From Klenkia taihuensis (lineage in GTDB: Bacteria > Actinomycetota > Actinomycetes > Mycobacteriales > Geodermatophilaceae), in NCBI RefSeq assembly GCF_900112525.1, contig NZ_FOMD01000006.1:1-64000 (forward strand): 64,000 nt of DNA, read 5' to 3'. The stretch's first letter is position 1. Each line of letters begins with the position of its first letter. The translations under genes were made by a program, and so were the position numbers. A model generated the notes under the pieces. It worked only from the letters and a program-made list of their open reading frames with translations. It did no database searches and was not told the DNA's origin. This document shows positions 17,826-28,027 of this stretch, in pieces.

Positions 17826-18710
17826 ATGGTCACTGTGGATCAGCTCACACCCCCCGGTGTGGACGCCCGGCTGGCGGCGCGCGCGCACCGGTCGCTGGAG
17901 CCGCTGCACTCGCACCACTACTTCTCGCCCGAGCACGAGGAGCACCTGGCCGCCACCGGCCTGCGGCCCGGGCGGATGGCCTACTTCGCCGGCCGCGCCG
18001 CCCCGATGGGCGCGGTGGGCCCGGGCGTCGTCGTCGCCACGTTCTACAACTTCTCCCCGTCGCTGGTGGCCCGGCACGTCCCGCGCTGCTGGACACTCGC
18101 CTCCCCCGACGCCGTCGTCGCCGCCCGCTGGGCGAGCGCGACCGCCTCGCTGACCCGGCTGCTCGCAGACACCCCGACCGAGCAGGTCGTCGAGCTCGGC
18201 GACCTGCTCGCCGAGGCATGCACGGCGCTGACCCCCGAGGCGCGGCCGCTCTACGCCGGCCACGCCGACGTGCCCTGGCCCGCCGACCCGGTCGGCCGGC
18301 TGTGGCACGCCGCCACCCTGCTGCGCGAGCACCGCGGCGACGGCCACCTCATGGCGCTGCAGCAGCACGGGCTGGGTGGCCTGGAGGCGCTGGTCAGCCA
18401 CACCGCGACCGGCCGCGGCTTCACCGTCGAGGCGGCGCAGCGCACCCGCGGCTGGTCCGACGAGGAGTGGAGCGCGGCGCAGGCGCGGCTCACCGAACGG
18501 GGCCTGCTCGACGAGCACGGCCTGACCGAGGACGGCGTGGCCCTGCGCGGGGCCGTGGAGGAGGCGACGGACATGCTGAGCGTGCAGCCCTTCGAGCACC
18601 TGGGGGCCGACCGCACCGGGCGGGTGGTGGAGCTGGCCAAGGGCATGGCCCGCACCCTGGTGGCCGGTGGCGCCTACCCCGCCGGCGTCCTGGCGGGGGG
18701 CTCGCGGTGA
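17826..18710 (+). CDS. SCO6745/SalK-like family protein
   Basis: A 294-residue soluble protein typical of an actinobacterial family named after Streptomyces SCO6745. The N-terminal half has SLEPLHSHHYFSPEHEEHLA, and the middle has GRMAYFAGRAAPMGAVGPG, which is highly conserved in the family. The C-terminal part looks like a winged-helix segment (WSDEEWSAAQARLTERGLLD followed by LTEDGVALRGAVEEATD). Biochemical function is not established. The C-terminal helix-turn-helix character suggests regulation but is only an inference. It is coupled by a GTGA overlap to the next gene. Confidence 0.78.
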   Translation: MVTVDQLTPPGVDARLAARAHRSLEPLHSHHYFSPEHEEHLAATGLRPGRMAYFAGRAAPMGAVGPGVVVATFYNFSPSLVARHVPRCWTLASPDAVVAARWASATASLTRLLADTPTEQVVELGDLLAEACTALTPEARPLYAGHADVPWPADPVGRLWHAATLLREHRGDGHLMALQQHGLGGLEALVSHTATGRGFTVEAAQRTRGWSDEEWSAAQARLTERGLLDEHGLTEDGVALRGAVEEATDMLSVQPFEHLGADRTGRVVELAKGMARTLVAGGAYPAGVLAGGSR

Positions 18711-19288
18711 GCGGCGCCCGGCACGAGTCCACCCAGCCGGCCCGGCTGCCCTTCCCCGAGATCGGGGCGGACGCCGAGCCGGTCGCGCAGCGCATGGCGG
18801 CCCGCCGAGGCGGCGAGCTGTCGTCGCTGGACAAGCTGCTGCTGCACAGCCCGCCGGTGGCCGACGGCTGGAACGAGCTGCTCGGTGCGCTGCGGCACAA
18901 GTCCTCGCTGTCCGCCGACCTGCGCGAGCTGGCCATCCTGCGGGTCGCGGTGCTCAACAACGCGGCCTTCGAGTGGGTGGCGCACAAGGAGGCCGCCCGC
19001 CGCGCCGGGGTCACCGACGCGCAGATCGACGCGCTGTACGACATGGACCCCAACCAGCACTTCGACTACCGGCAGAACCTGGTGCTCGAGCTCGCCGACA
19101 CCTCGACCTTCGGCGTCGAGATCCCCGACCTGCTCTTCCAGCAGGTGCGCGCGGAGTTCAGCGAGCGGGAGATCGTCGAGCTGATGGTGACCATCGGCGG
19201 CTACGCCATGGTCAGCCGGTTCCTCGTCGCGCTGCAGGTGCCCCCGCCGGAGGGCGAGGTCGCCTCGGTCGACGGCGCGGCCGGCTAG
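18707..19288 (+). CDS. Carboxymuconolactone decarboxylase-like family protein
   Basis: A 193-residue all-helical protein with the CMD core LSADLRELAILRVAVLNNAAFEWVAHKEAAR. It keeps the E-W-x-x-H segment but has no CxxC pair, so it is not an AhpD-type peroxidase partner. Family members act in aromatic acid degradation or antioxidant defence. The exact reaction is open. GTG 18707 overlaps the preceding stop, so the pair with the SCO6745-like gene is probably an operon. The stop codon overlaps that of the convergent membrane protein by four bases. Confidence 0.82.
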   Translation: MSGARHESTQPARLPFPEIGADAEPVAQRMAARRGGELSSLDKLLLHSPPVADGWNELLGALRHKSSLSADLRELAILRVAVLNNAAFEWVAHKEAARRAGVTDAQIDALYDMDPNQHFDYRQNLVLELADTSTFGVEIPDLLFQQVRAEFSEREIVELMVTIGGYAMVSRFLVALQVPPPEGEVASVDGAAG

Positions 19289-20811
19289 CGGGCGACCAGC
19301 AGGACCCGGACGTCGTCCCGGGCGGTGACCCGCCAGCCGGCGGCCACCGCCTGGGCGACCAGGGGACGGTCGGGCTCGAGCAGCAGGCAGCCGACGCCGT
19401 GCTCCTCCAGGGCGGCCAGCGCGCCGTCGTGCCCGCGCATCAGCTGCTCGGTCCACACCAGGGTGTCCATGCCGTAGACGTCGTTGCGGCCGTCGGCGGA
19501 GACGAGCACGCCGTCCGCCCCGCGCAGGAGGGTGAGCAGGCCGCCCTCGTCGTACTCGTTGAGCACCCGGCAGCCGTCGGGGACGGCGGCGACCGTGGCC
19601 GCGGACGGGAACAGCGGGCCGGGACGGCCGAACTGCGGCAGCTCGGTGACCGCCACGCTGAGCACCGCGACGCCGACGGCGACCGGCAGCGCCAGCGCGA
19701 GCCGGGACACCAGCCACGGCAGCCGGACCGGCCGCAGCAGCGGGACCACCGCGGCCACGGCCGGCAGCGCGACCAGCAGCGCCATCGGGGAGAACCGGGC
19801 GGCGGTCAGCCCGCCGACCACCAGCGCGGCGGTGGCGCCGACCCAGTACGGCAACCAGGACGGCGTGCCGCCCGTGCGGGCCGACCGGCCCCAGGCCGCG
19901 ACCAGGACCAGCAGGGACACCAGCGCCACGGCCCAGGTCAGCACCAGGTAGCCCTTGGCCCGCCACAGCGGCGCCCACTCGTCGATGAGCTCCACCGACG
20001 CGCCGGCGGTGTGCCCGGCGGCGGCGAGGATGCCGGTGCCCAGCGGGCTGAGCAGGCAGCCCAGGCCGACGCCGGCCACCACGGCGCCCGCCCGGGCGAG
20101 CGCGGCGAGGGCCGCGGGCAGCGTGCTGCGGTCGCGCAGCAGCGCGCGGCCGGGACCGGCCAGCAGGGCCAGACCCGCGCCGGCGCCGACCGCGGCCGGC
20201 CCGCCGAGCGCGGCCAGGTGCAGGTTCACCCACAGCGCGGTCAGGGCGACGAGGGCGAGGCACCCGGCGGCCGGCCGGGCCACGCCGCGGGCACCGAGCA
20301 CCCGCGCGGCCAGGCCGACGACCAGCACGACCAGGGCGTAGCTGACCGTCTGCGGCCGGGCCGAGAGCCACACCACGAGCGGGACGACGGCGACGGTGGA
20401 CACCACCGTCAGCACGGGGGTCGACGCGCCCAGTCCCCGCCCGACCAGCGCCACGGCCAGCCCGACCGCGGAGACGGTGAGCACCGTCCACCACCCCAGG
20501 CCGGCCCAGCCGCCCAGCGCCCACGCCCGCTCCACGAGCACGTCGTAGAGCCAGGAGTTGGGGTGCCACGGCGTGCCGGCGGCGTCCCAGCTGTCGTCCT
20601 CCACCAGCCAGGTGGTGCCGCGCTGCAGGATCTCGGCACCGGTGGTGACCTGCCAGTAGGTGTCGCCCTCGGCGAACCGGGTGGACCGGGCGAGCGCGAC
20701 CAGCACGAACGGCAGTGCGCCACCCAGCAGCAGCCACCGCCATCGGCGCAGCACAGGGCGGCGCGGCGGCTCGGCGGACGGCGCCGGGGGAGGGGCCAGG
20801 GTGGCGGTCAC
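19285..20811 (-). CDS. Polytopic membrane protein, GT-C glycosyltransferase-like
   Basis: A 508-residue protein with about ten predicted membrane helices and a soluble C-terminal domain of about 120 residues. The first outer loop has an acidic ExD-type motif (TRFAEGDTYWQVTTG), then HPNSWLYDVLVERAW, the layout of GT-C transferases that use polyprenyl-linked sugars. The tail has VLNEYDEGGLLTLL and SADGRNDVYGMDTL. These resemble the Y/E-x-GG-L and DGR-x-D-x-Y motifs of large bacterial GT-C-like membrane proteins. I do not recognise a named member. The enzymatic role is an inference from topology and motifs. The start is GTG 20811. Confidence 0.6.
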   Translation of the reverse strand: MTATLAPPPAPSAEPPRRPVLRRWRWLLLGGALPFVLVALARSTRFAEGDTYWQVTTGAEILQRGTTWLVEDDSWDAAGTPWHPNSWLYDVLVERAWALGGWAGLGWWTVLTVSAVGLAVALVGRGLGASTPVLTVVSTVAVVPLVVWLSARPQTVSYALVVLVVGLAARVLGARGVARPAAGCLALVALTALWVNLHLAALGGPAAVGAGAGLALLAGPGRALLRDRSTLPAALAALARAGAVVAGVGLGCLLSPLGTGILAAAGHTAGASVELIDEWAPLWRAKGYLVLTWAVALVSLLVLVAAWGRSARTGGTPSWLPYWVGATAALVVGGLTAARFSPMALLVALPAVAAVVPLLRPVRLPWLVSRLALALPVAVGVAVLSVAVTELPQFGRPGPLFPSAATVAAVPDGCRVLNEYDEGGLLTLLRGADGVLVSADGRNDVYGMDTLVWTEQLMRGHDGALAALEEHGVGCLLLEPDRPLVAQAVAAGWRVTARDDVRVLLVAR

Positions 20812-20856
20812 GGGGTCCTCGGGACGGGGGCGGTCCCCCTCCTGGTCGGCCCGCGG

Positions 20857-21528
20857 TCAGCCCGCCTTGAGCCCGGCGGGTTCCGGATCCCCCTCCCGGG
20901 CGGGGAGGCGGACGGCGACCAGCGGCAGGAACAGCTGCACCAGCGGGCCGATGGCCACCGCGTAGAGCACCGTGCCGACCCCGACCGTGCCGCCCAGCAG
21001 CAGGCCGACGGCCAGGACTGTCAGCTCCAGGCAGGTGCGCACCAGCCGGACGCTGCGCCCGGTGCGGGCCACCAGGCCGGTCATCAGGCCGTCGCGCGGG
21101 CCGGCGCCGAACGCGCTGGCCAGGTAGGTCGCCCCGGCCAGGCCGTTGAGCACGACGCCGGCGACGAGCAGGCCGATCCGCAGCGGCAGGGGGTCCACCG
21201 GGGGCAGCACCGCCAGGCCCGCGTCCACCGCGAGGCCGATGACGACGACGTTGCTCACCGTGCCCAGCCCGGGCCACTGCCGCAGCGGGATCCACAGCAG
21301 CAGCACCAGCGCGCCGACCACGATGGTCACCGTGCCGAAGGACCAGCCCAGCTGCTCGGCCAGGCCCTGGTGCAGCACGTCCCACGGGTCCAGGCCGAGG
21401 TCGGCGCGCAGCACCAGGGCCATGGAGAAGCCGTAGAGCACCAGGCCGGCGTACAGCTGCACCAGGCGCCGGGGCAACCGGCCGGTGCGCAGCTGCTGGA
21501 GCGGGGAGAGCACGGGCGGGTGGGTCAC
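20857..21528 (-). CDS. YczE/YitT-like integral membrane protein
   Basis: A 223-residue protein with five or so membrane helices. The N-terminal region RLVQLYAGLVLYGFSMALVLRADLGLDPWDVLHQGL is the YczE-family signature. The GAGPRDGLMTGL segment of the third conserved block is also present. YczE in Bacillus is linked to non-ribosomal peptide activation, but most homologues have no known function. The GTG start at 21528 has weak ribosome binding information. It lies 45 bases upstream of, and on the same strand as, the GT-C-like gene, so they may be co-transcribed. Confidence 0.78.
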   Translation of the reverse strand: MTHPPVLSPLQQLRTGRLPRRLVQLYAGLVLYGFSMALVLRADLGLDPWDVLHQGLAEQLGWSFGTVTIVVGALVLLLWIPLRQWPGLGTVSNVVVIGLAVDAGLAVLPPVDPLPLRIGLLVAGVVLNGLAGATYLASAFGAGPRDGLMTGLVARTGRSVRLVRTCLELTVLAVGLLLGGTVGVGTVLYAVAIGPLVQLFLPLVAVRLPAREGDPEPAGLKAG

Positions 21529-21540
21529 GGCGTCCAGGGT

Positions 21541-21561
21541 GGACCGGCCGCGGGCCGGTCC
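21541..21561. repeat. Perfect 9-base inverted repeat upstream of the YczE-like gene
   Basis: GGACCGGCC and GGCCGGTCC are separated by three bases, 13 bases from the start codon at 21528. A second inverted pair (GTCCACCG and CGGTGGAC, 21567-21587) follows. They could be an operator or a leader hairpin. Strong GC bias makes chance palindromes more likely. Confidence 0.4.
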
Positions 21562-21704
21562 GAGCGGTCCACCGTGGCCCGGTGGACTGCTCCGGGCGGG
21601 TGGTGTTCACCGCACCGACCGCTGCTGCACGTGATCGGCGCGTCCGGGCGTGTCACCATGGACGACGGCCCGGACGGCGGGCCCGTCGACCAGGAGGTGC
21701 CGCG

Positions 21705-21749
21705 GTGCGCAGCGAACCCCCGAGTAGTCCCGAGGTCCCCGCCGCCTGA
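21705..21749 (+). CDS. Candidate leader peptide upstream of corA
   Basis: A 14-codon frame, MRSEPPSSPEVPAA, starts at GTG 21705. A strong AGGAGGT Shine-Dalgarno sequence (21692-21698) sits at ideal spacing. Four of its 14 residues are proline, including a PP pair. It ends 69 bases before corA. Proline-rich leader peptides control magnesium transport genes in enterobacteria (MgtL for mgtA) and a leader frame precedes corA there. By analogy this could sense ribosome speed, but no homology is claimed. The frame's 3-prime end lies in one arm and the loop of the stem at 21732-21778. Confidence 0.4.
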   Translation: MRSEPPSSPEVPAA

Positions 21750-21780
21750 CCACCTGCGCGTGGTGCGAGCGGGACCTCCT
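21732..21780 (+). promoter_or_regulatory. corA leader RNA with two mutually exclusive stems
   Basis: GAGGTCCC (21732-21739) pairs perfectly with GGGACCTC (21771-21778). An inner five-pair stem is formed by ACCAC (21749-21753) and GTGGT (21760-21764). The same right arm contains ACCTCCT (21774-21780), the exact complement of the leader-frame Shine-Dalgarno AGGAGGT (21692-21698). The right arm can therefore sequester the leader start or pair with the end of the leader frame, not both. No known M-box or other Mg riboswitch consensus was recognised. The pairing is read directly; regulation is an inference. Confidence 0.4.
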
Positions 21781-21818
21781 CCGGTGCCCCGAACCGCTCG
21801 ACCCCCAGGGAGCCCGCC

Positions 21819-22976
21819 GTGGCCGACCGCCGCCGTCCCCAGCTCACCGCCCCGCTCACCGCGCTGACCACCCTCGCCCGCAGGCCCCGGCCGAACGGGC
21901 TCGCCCCCGAGCCGGCGACCCGGCTCGAGCTGCCCGGCCGCGCGCCGAAGGTCATCGACAACGCCGTCTACAGCAACGGCAAGCGGGTGGCCACCGCCGA
22001 GTCCCCGGCCGAGAGCCGCACGCTGCTGCAGCTGGCCGACGGGTTCACCGACAGCCGGCTGGCCTGGCTGGGCCTCTACCGGCCCGAGCCGCGGCAGGTC
22101 GGTGAGCTCGCCGAGCTGTTCGACCTGCCCGAGCTCGCGGTCGAGGACGCCATCCACGCCCACCAGCGGCCGAAGTTCGAGCGGTACGGGGAGACGCTGT
22201 TCGTCGTCCTCAAGGCCGCCCGGTACCTCGACGCGCGCGAGGAGGTCGAGTTCGGGGAGCTGCACCTGTTCCTCGGGCGGGACTTCGTCATCACCATCCG
22301 GCACGCGGAGTCCCCGGACCTCGCCCGGGTGCGCCGCCGGCTCGAGAGCGACCCGGAGCTGCTGGCCAAGGGCAGCGAGTCGGTGCTCTACGCGATCCTG
22401 GACGCCGTCGTCGACGGGTACCTGCCGGTGCTGGCCGGGCTGGACAAGGACATCGACGAGATCGAGCTCGAGGTGTTCCGCGGGGACCCGCGGGTGTCGC
22501 GGCGGATCTACGAGCTGTCGCAGGAGGTCCTCGACGTGCAGCGGGCCACCGCGCCGCTGTCGGGGATCTGCGCGGCCATCGCGGCCGGGTTCGAGAAGTA
22601 CGGCGTCGACGAGGAGCTGCGGGCCTACCTGCGCGACGTCGCCGACCACGTCACCGGCATCAACGAGCGGGTCGACGGCTTCCGCTCGCAGCTGCGCGAC
22701 ATCCTCACCGTCAACGCCACGCTGGTGGCGCAGCGGCAGAACGAGGAGATGAAGACGCTGTCGGAGGCCTCCATCGCGCAGGGGGAGGAGGTCAAGAAGA
22801 TCTCCGCGTGGGCGGCCATCCTCTTCGCCCCGTCCCTGATCGGCGGGGTGTACGGGATGAACTTCGACCACATGCCGGAGCTGACCTGGGTCTTCGGCTA
22901 CCCCTTCGCGCTCGGCCTGATGCTGGCGACGAGCCTGACCCTGTACGTGATCTTCAAGCGCCGCGACTGGATCTAG
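21819..22976 (+). CDS. corA: CorA-family magnesium/divalent cation transporter
   Basis: A 385-residue CorA channel. A large cytoplasmic alpha/beta and helical domain (about 45-315) includes HAHQRPKFERYGETLFVVLK. Two C-terminal helices follow. The first ends in the invariant YGMN selectivity loop (GGVYGMNFDHMPELTW), and the second ends in the basic tail FKRRDWI. CorA pentamers conduct Mg2+ (also Co2+ and Ni2+) into the cell. The GTG start at 21819 follows GGGAG. A 290-base region upstream carries a candidate leader peptide and RNA structures. The tmRNA promoter begins four bases after the stop codon. Confidence 0.94.
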   Translation: MADRRRPQLTAPLTALTTLARRPRPNGLAPEPATRLELPGRAPKVIDNAVYSNGKRVATAESPAESRTLLQLADGFTDSRLAWLGLYRPEPRQVGELAELFDLPELAVEDAIHAHQRPKFERYGETLFVVLKAARYLDAREEVEFGELHLFLGRDFVITIRHAESPDLARVRRRLESDPELLAKGSESVLYAILDAVVDGYLPVLAGLDKDIDEIELEVFRGDPRVSRRIYELSQEVLDVQRATAPLSGICAAIAAGFEKYGVDEELRAYLRDVADHVTGINERVDGFRSQLRDILTVNATLVAQRQNEEMKTLSEASIAQGEEVKKISAWAAILFAPSLIGGVYGMNFDHMPELTWVFGYPFALGLMLATSLTLYVIFKRRDWI

Positions 22977-22979
22977 GCG

Positions 22980-22985
22980 TAGGAT
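22980..22985 (+). promoter_or_regulatory. Promoter -10 (TAGGAT) for the tmRNA gene
   Basis: TAGGAT lies 19 bases before the mature 5-prime end of tmRNA and directly after the corA stop. Transcription would begin near 22992, giving a short leader to be trimmed by RNase P. Confidence 0.55.
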
Positions 22986-23004
22986 CGACCAGCACAACTG
23001 CACA

Positions 23005-23377
23005 GGGGGTGATTGGTCTCGACTTCGGTCGGGTCACCAGGGGAAGCGAGCCGAGGAAGCCAACGATGAGCTCGTTAACCACGCGTTGGAAAACACACAA
23101 GCGCCGACTCCAGTCAGCGCGACTTCGCTCTCGCTGCGTAAGCAGCCGGAGTGAGTCTGTCAGCCCGGGTTCTGTCATCGGCCCGGATCCTGGCATCAGC
23201 TAGATGACTCACCGTGCTGGTCGGTCGCGGACCGGCACGGGACACCCCACAGCGACTGGGCCTGTCGTCCCGACCTGTTCGTGGGATCGGGAAGGTCGAG
23301 CAGGGACACAGCGGACTGCGCTCGGAGAAGCCCTGGTCGCGCGTCGAAGGACGCGGGTTCGATTCCCGCCACCTCCA
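23005..23377 (+). ncRNA. ssrA: tmRNA (transfer-messenger RNA, SsrA)
   Basis: The 5-prime end GGGGGUG pairs with CACCUCC at 23370-23376 to make the seven-pair acceptor stem, with discriminator A at 23377. The 5-prime segment GGTCTCGACTTCGG and the T-arm GCGGGTTCGATTCCCGC are conserved. The tag frame runs 23103-23141 and encodes ADSSQRDFALAA followed by TAA, near the mycobacterial ADSTQRDYALAA tag. The tag marks stalled-ribosome products for Clp proteolysis. CCA is not encoded. Partner SmpB is at 14503-14979. Confidence 0.96.
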
Positions 23378-23400
23378 CATCACTGCACCACCCCTGGCAG

Positions 23401-23440
23401 AGCAGAGCCCGGACGGTCCTCGGACCGCCCGGGCTCTGCT
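23401..23440. terminator. Hairpin terminator shared by tmRNA and the convergent UvrA-like gene
   Basis: Arms AGCAGAGCCCGG (23401-23412) and CCGGGCTCTGCT (23429-23440) enclose a second perfect stem, CGGTCC/GGACCG, with one mismatch between them. It lies between two convergent transcripts and has no U-tract, as is common in actinobacteria. It could act in both directions. Confidence 0.75.
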
Positions 23441-23454
23441 GCGTCCGCCCTCGG

Positions 23455-25818
<2,364 letters not shown>

Positions 25819-25825
25819 GGCGTGG

Positions 25826-25831
25826 TGTCTA
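25826..25831 (-). promoter_or_regulatory. Promoter -10 (TAGACA on the reverse strand) for the UvrA-like gene
   Basis: Seven bases separate the hexamer from GTG 25818. The arrangement matches the leaderless starts elsewhere in the window and was used to choose the start. Confidence 0.45.
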
Positions 25832-25898
25832 CCGCATCCGGGCGACGATTCCGAGACGGTCACATCCGATCGGGCCGGGTCGTCAGGAGGGTGTGCGC

Positions 25899-26774
25899 AT
25901 GATCGAGGAGTTCGAGGCGGAGCGTCCACGGCTGACGGCGCTGGCCGCCCGCGTGCTGGGCGACCGGGGCGAGGCCGAGGACGTCGTCCAGCAGGCGTGG
26001 CTGCGGCTGGACCGCACCGCGACCGGCATCGACGACCTGCCGGCCTGGCTGACCACGGTGACCACCCGGCTGTGCCTGGACCGGCTCCGGGCCCGCACGC
26101 CGGTGCCGGTCGAGGACGTCGAGCTGCCGGGCACCGCACCCGACCCGGCCGAGGACGTCGTCCTGGCCGACACCGTCGGCGTCGCGCTGCAGGTGGTGCT
26201 CGACCGGCTGCCGCCGCGGGAGCGGGTGGCCTTCGTGCTGCACGACAGCTTCGGGTTCGCCTTCGACACCGTCGCCGCGGTCCTGGACACCACCCCGGCC
26301 GCGGCCCGCAAGCTCGCCTCGCGGGCCCGGGCGCGCATCGCCCAGCCCGTGCCCGGGGACCGGCTGGCCGCCTGGGAGGTGGTCGACGCGTTCATGGCCG
26401 CCGCCCGCGGGGGAGACCTGGCCCGGCTGCTGGAGCTGCTGGCGCCCGGGGCCGGGGTCACCGCCGACGCCGCCGCGCTGCAGGCCGGCACCCCGGAGCG
26501 GATCGAGGGCCGCGACGCCGTCGCCGCGTTCTTCGACGGCAGCGCGCACGCCGCGCTGCCCGTGCTGGTCGACGGCCGGCCCGGCTACGCCTGGTACCAC
26601 CGCGGCGAGGCGAAGGTCGTCTTCGACTTCACCGTGGCGCAGGGCCGGGTCACCGGCATCGTGTTCCGGGCCGCCGTGGACGTGCTGGCCGCCGTGCGGC
26701 GCCGGTCGGTCACACCGGCGGCCCCGCCGTCGTCAGAGGAGCAGGACACCACCACGACCGAGGAGCACCGATGA
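25899..26774 (+). CDS. ECF sigma factor with C-terminal SnoaL-like domain (SigJ/ECF41-like)
   Basis: A 291-residue extracytoplasmic-function sigma factor. Region 2 has ALAARVLGDRGEAEDVVQQAWLRL and WLTTVTTRLCLDRLRAR. Region 4 has LDRLPPRERVAFVLHDSFG and the helix-turn-helix VAAVLDTTPAAARKLASRAR. A C-terminal NTF2/SnoaL-like domain of about 110 residues follows, which in the ECF41/SigJ type modulates sigma activity in place of an anti-sigma factor. ATG 25899 has an AGGAGG eight bases upstream. The DUF1059-like gene overlaps its stop by four bases and is probably regulated with it. Confidence 0.88.
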   Translation: MIEEFEAERPRLTALAARVLGDRGEAEDVVQQAWLRLDRTATGIDDLPAWLTTVTTRLCLDRLRARTPVPVEDVELPGTAPDPAEDVVLADTVGVALQVVLDRLPPRERVAFVLHDSFGFAFDTVAAVLDTTPAAARKLASRARARIAQPVPGDRLAAWEVVDAFMAAARGGDLARLLELLAPGAGVTADAAALQAGTPERIEGRDAVAAFFDGSAHAALPVLVDGRPGYAWYHRGEAKVVFDFTVAQGRVTGIVFRAAVDVLAAVRRRSVTPAAPPSSEEQDTTTTEEHR

Positions 26775-27013
26775 AGACCATGACCTGCGCCCAGCTGGGC
26801 GGGCCCTGCGACCACCCGCACCGCGGCGAGGACGCGAACGCCGTCATCAACGCCCAGGACCAGCACCTGAAGGAGCGCGAGGCGGCCGGCGACGCGACCC
26901 ACCAGGAGGCCCGGGACGCGATGAAGGCCCGCTGGCGCCACCCCAAGAAGTCCATGGACTGGTACCGGGGGGCGCAGCGGGCCTTCGCCGAGCTGCCGGA
27001 GGACCGGGGCTAG
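26771..27013 (+). CDS. DUF1059-like small protein
   Basis: An 80-residue soluble protein starting MKTMTCAQLGGPCDHPHRGE. The MKTMTCxQLGGxCD start with two cysteines is the DUF1059 signature. The rest is charged and helical (HLKEREAAGDATHQEARDAM, then WRHPKKSMDWYRGAQRAF). No function is known. It is coupled to the sigma-factor gene (ATGA overlap), and its stop codon overlaps that of the convergent MDR gene. Confidence 0.75.
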   Translation: MKTMTCAQLGGPCDHPHRGEDANAVINAQDQHLKEREAAGDATHQEARDAMKARWRHPKKSMDWYRGAQRAFAELPEDRG

Positions 27014-28014
27014 ACCTTCACCACCATCTTGCCGGTGTTCTCGCCGCGCATCAGGCCGAGGAAGGCGTCGACGGCGTGGTCGATGCCCTCCACCACGGTC
27101 TCGTCCCAGGCGATGCGGCCGTCGGCGAACCAGCCGGTCATGTGCTCGCGGAACTCCGGTGCGAGGTGGCCGTAGTTGCCCAGCGTGAAGCCCTTGAGCG
27201 TCAGCCCGGCCTTGACGACGTTCATCATGTTGCGCGGCCCGGGGGGCGCCTGCTCGGCGTTGTAGCCGCTGATCGCACCGCACATCGCGGCCCGGCCGCC
27301 GTCGTTGAGGACCGCGAGCGCGGCCTCGAGGTGGTCGCCCCCGACGTTGTCGAAGTAGACGTCGATGCCGTCCGGGGCGGCCTCGCGCAGCTGGTCGAGC
27401 ACGGGGCCCGCCTTGTAGTCGAAGCCGGCGTCGTAGCCGTACTTCCCGGTCAGCAGGGCGACCTTCTCGGGCGACCCGGCCGAGCCGACGACCCGCCCGG
27501 CGCCGAGCAGCTTCGCGATCTGCCCGACCGCGGAACCCACCGCACCGGCCGCGCCGGACACGAAGACGGTGTCGCCCTCCTGCAGCTGCGCGATCGCGGT
27601 CAGGCCGACGTAGGCGGTCATGCCGGTGAGGCCGAGGACGCCGAGGTGCAGGGAGTGGGGGGCGCCGGGGACCTCCTGCACGACGCGGAAGCCGCGGGCG
27701 TCCTCCTGGACGACGTCGCGCCAGCCGAAGTTGTGCAGCACGAGCGAGCCGACCGGGTGGGCGTCGGAGGTGGACTCCTCGACCCGGCCGACGGCGCCGC
27801 CGGTCATCGTCTCGCCGAGGGCGAAGGGCGGGATGTAGCTCTTCACGTCGTTCATCCGGCCGCGCATGTAGGGGTCGACGGAGAGGAACTCGTTGCGCAC
27901 CCGGACCTGGCCGGGGGCGAGGTCGCCGTAGGCGACGGTGACGGTGGCGAAGTCCTCGTGCGTCGGCCAGCCCTGCGGACGGCGGGCGAGCTGGATCTGG
28001 GTGCTGTCGACCAT
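27010..28014 (-). CDS. NADP-dependent MDR oxidoreductase (leukotriene-B4-dehydrogenase/CurA-like)
   Basis: A 334-residue zinc-free medium-chain reductase. The N-terminal half contains VRVRNEFLSVDPYMRGRM, diagnostic of the PTGR/CurA/YncB branch that reduces alpha,beta-unsaturated ketones with NADPH. The nucleotide loop is VSGAAGAVGSAVGQIAKLLG. The later FDYKAGPVLDQLREAAPDGIDVYFDNVGG is also family-specific. ATG 28014 follows AAGGAGATC. The gene sits 13 bases behind the DUF1304 gene on the same strand. The divergent TetR gene probably controls both. Confidence 0.9.
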   Translation of the reverse strand: MVDSTQIQLARRPQGWPTHEDFATVTVAYGDLAPGQVRVRNEFLSVDPYMRGRMNDVKSYIPPFALGETMTGGAVGRVEESTSDAHPVGSLVLHNFGWRDVVQEDARGFRVVQEVPGAPHSLHLGVLGLTGMTAYVGLTAIAQLQEGDTVFVSGAAGAVGSAVGQIAKLLGAGRVVGSAGSPEKVALLTGKYGYDAGFDYKAGPVLDQLREAAPDGIDVYFDNVGGDHLEAALAVLNDGGRAAMCGAISGYNAEQAPPGPRNMMNVVKAGLTLKGFTLGNYGHLAPEFREHMTGWFADGRIAWDETVVEGIDHAVDAFLGLMRGENTGKMVVKV

Positions 28015-28027
28015 GTTGATCTCCTTG

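Noticed and set aside
21529-21818. Mg2+ riboswitch (M-box) before corA
   Set aside because: I looked for the conserved M-box core and did not find it. The only structures seen are those described around the mini-ORF.
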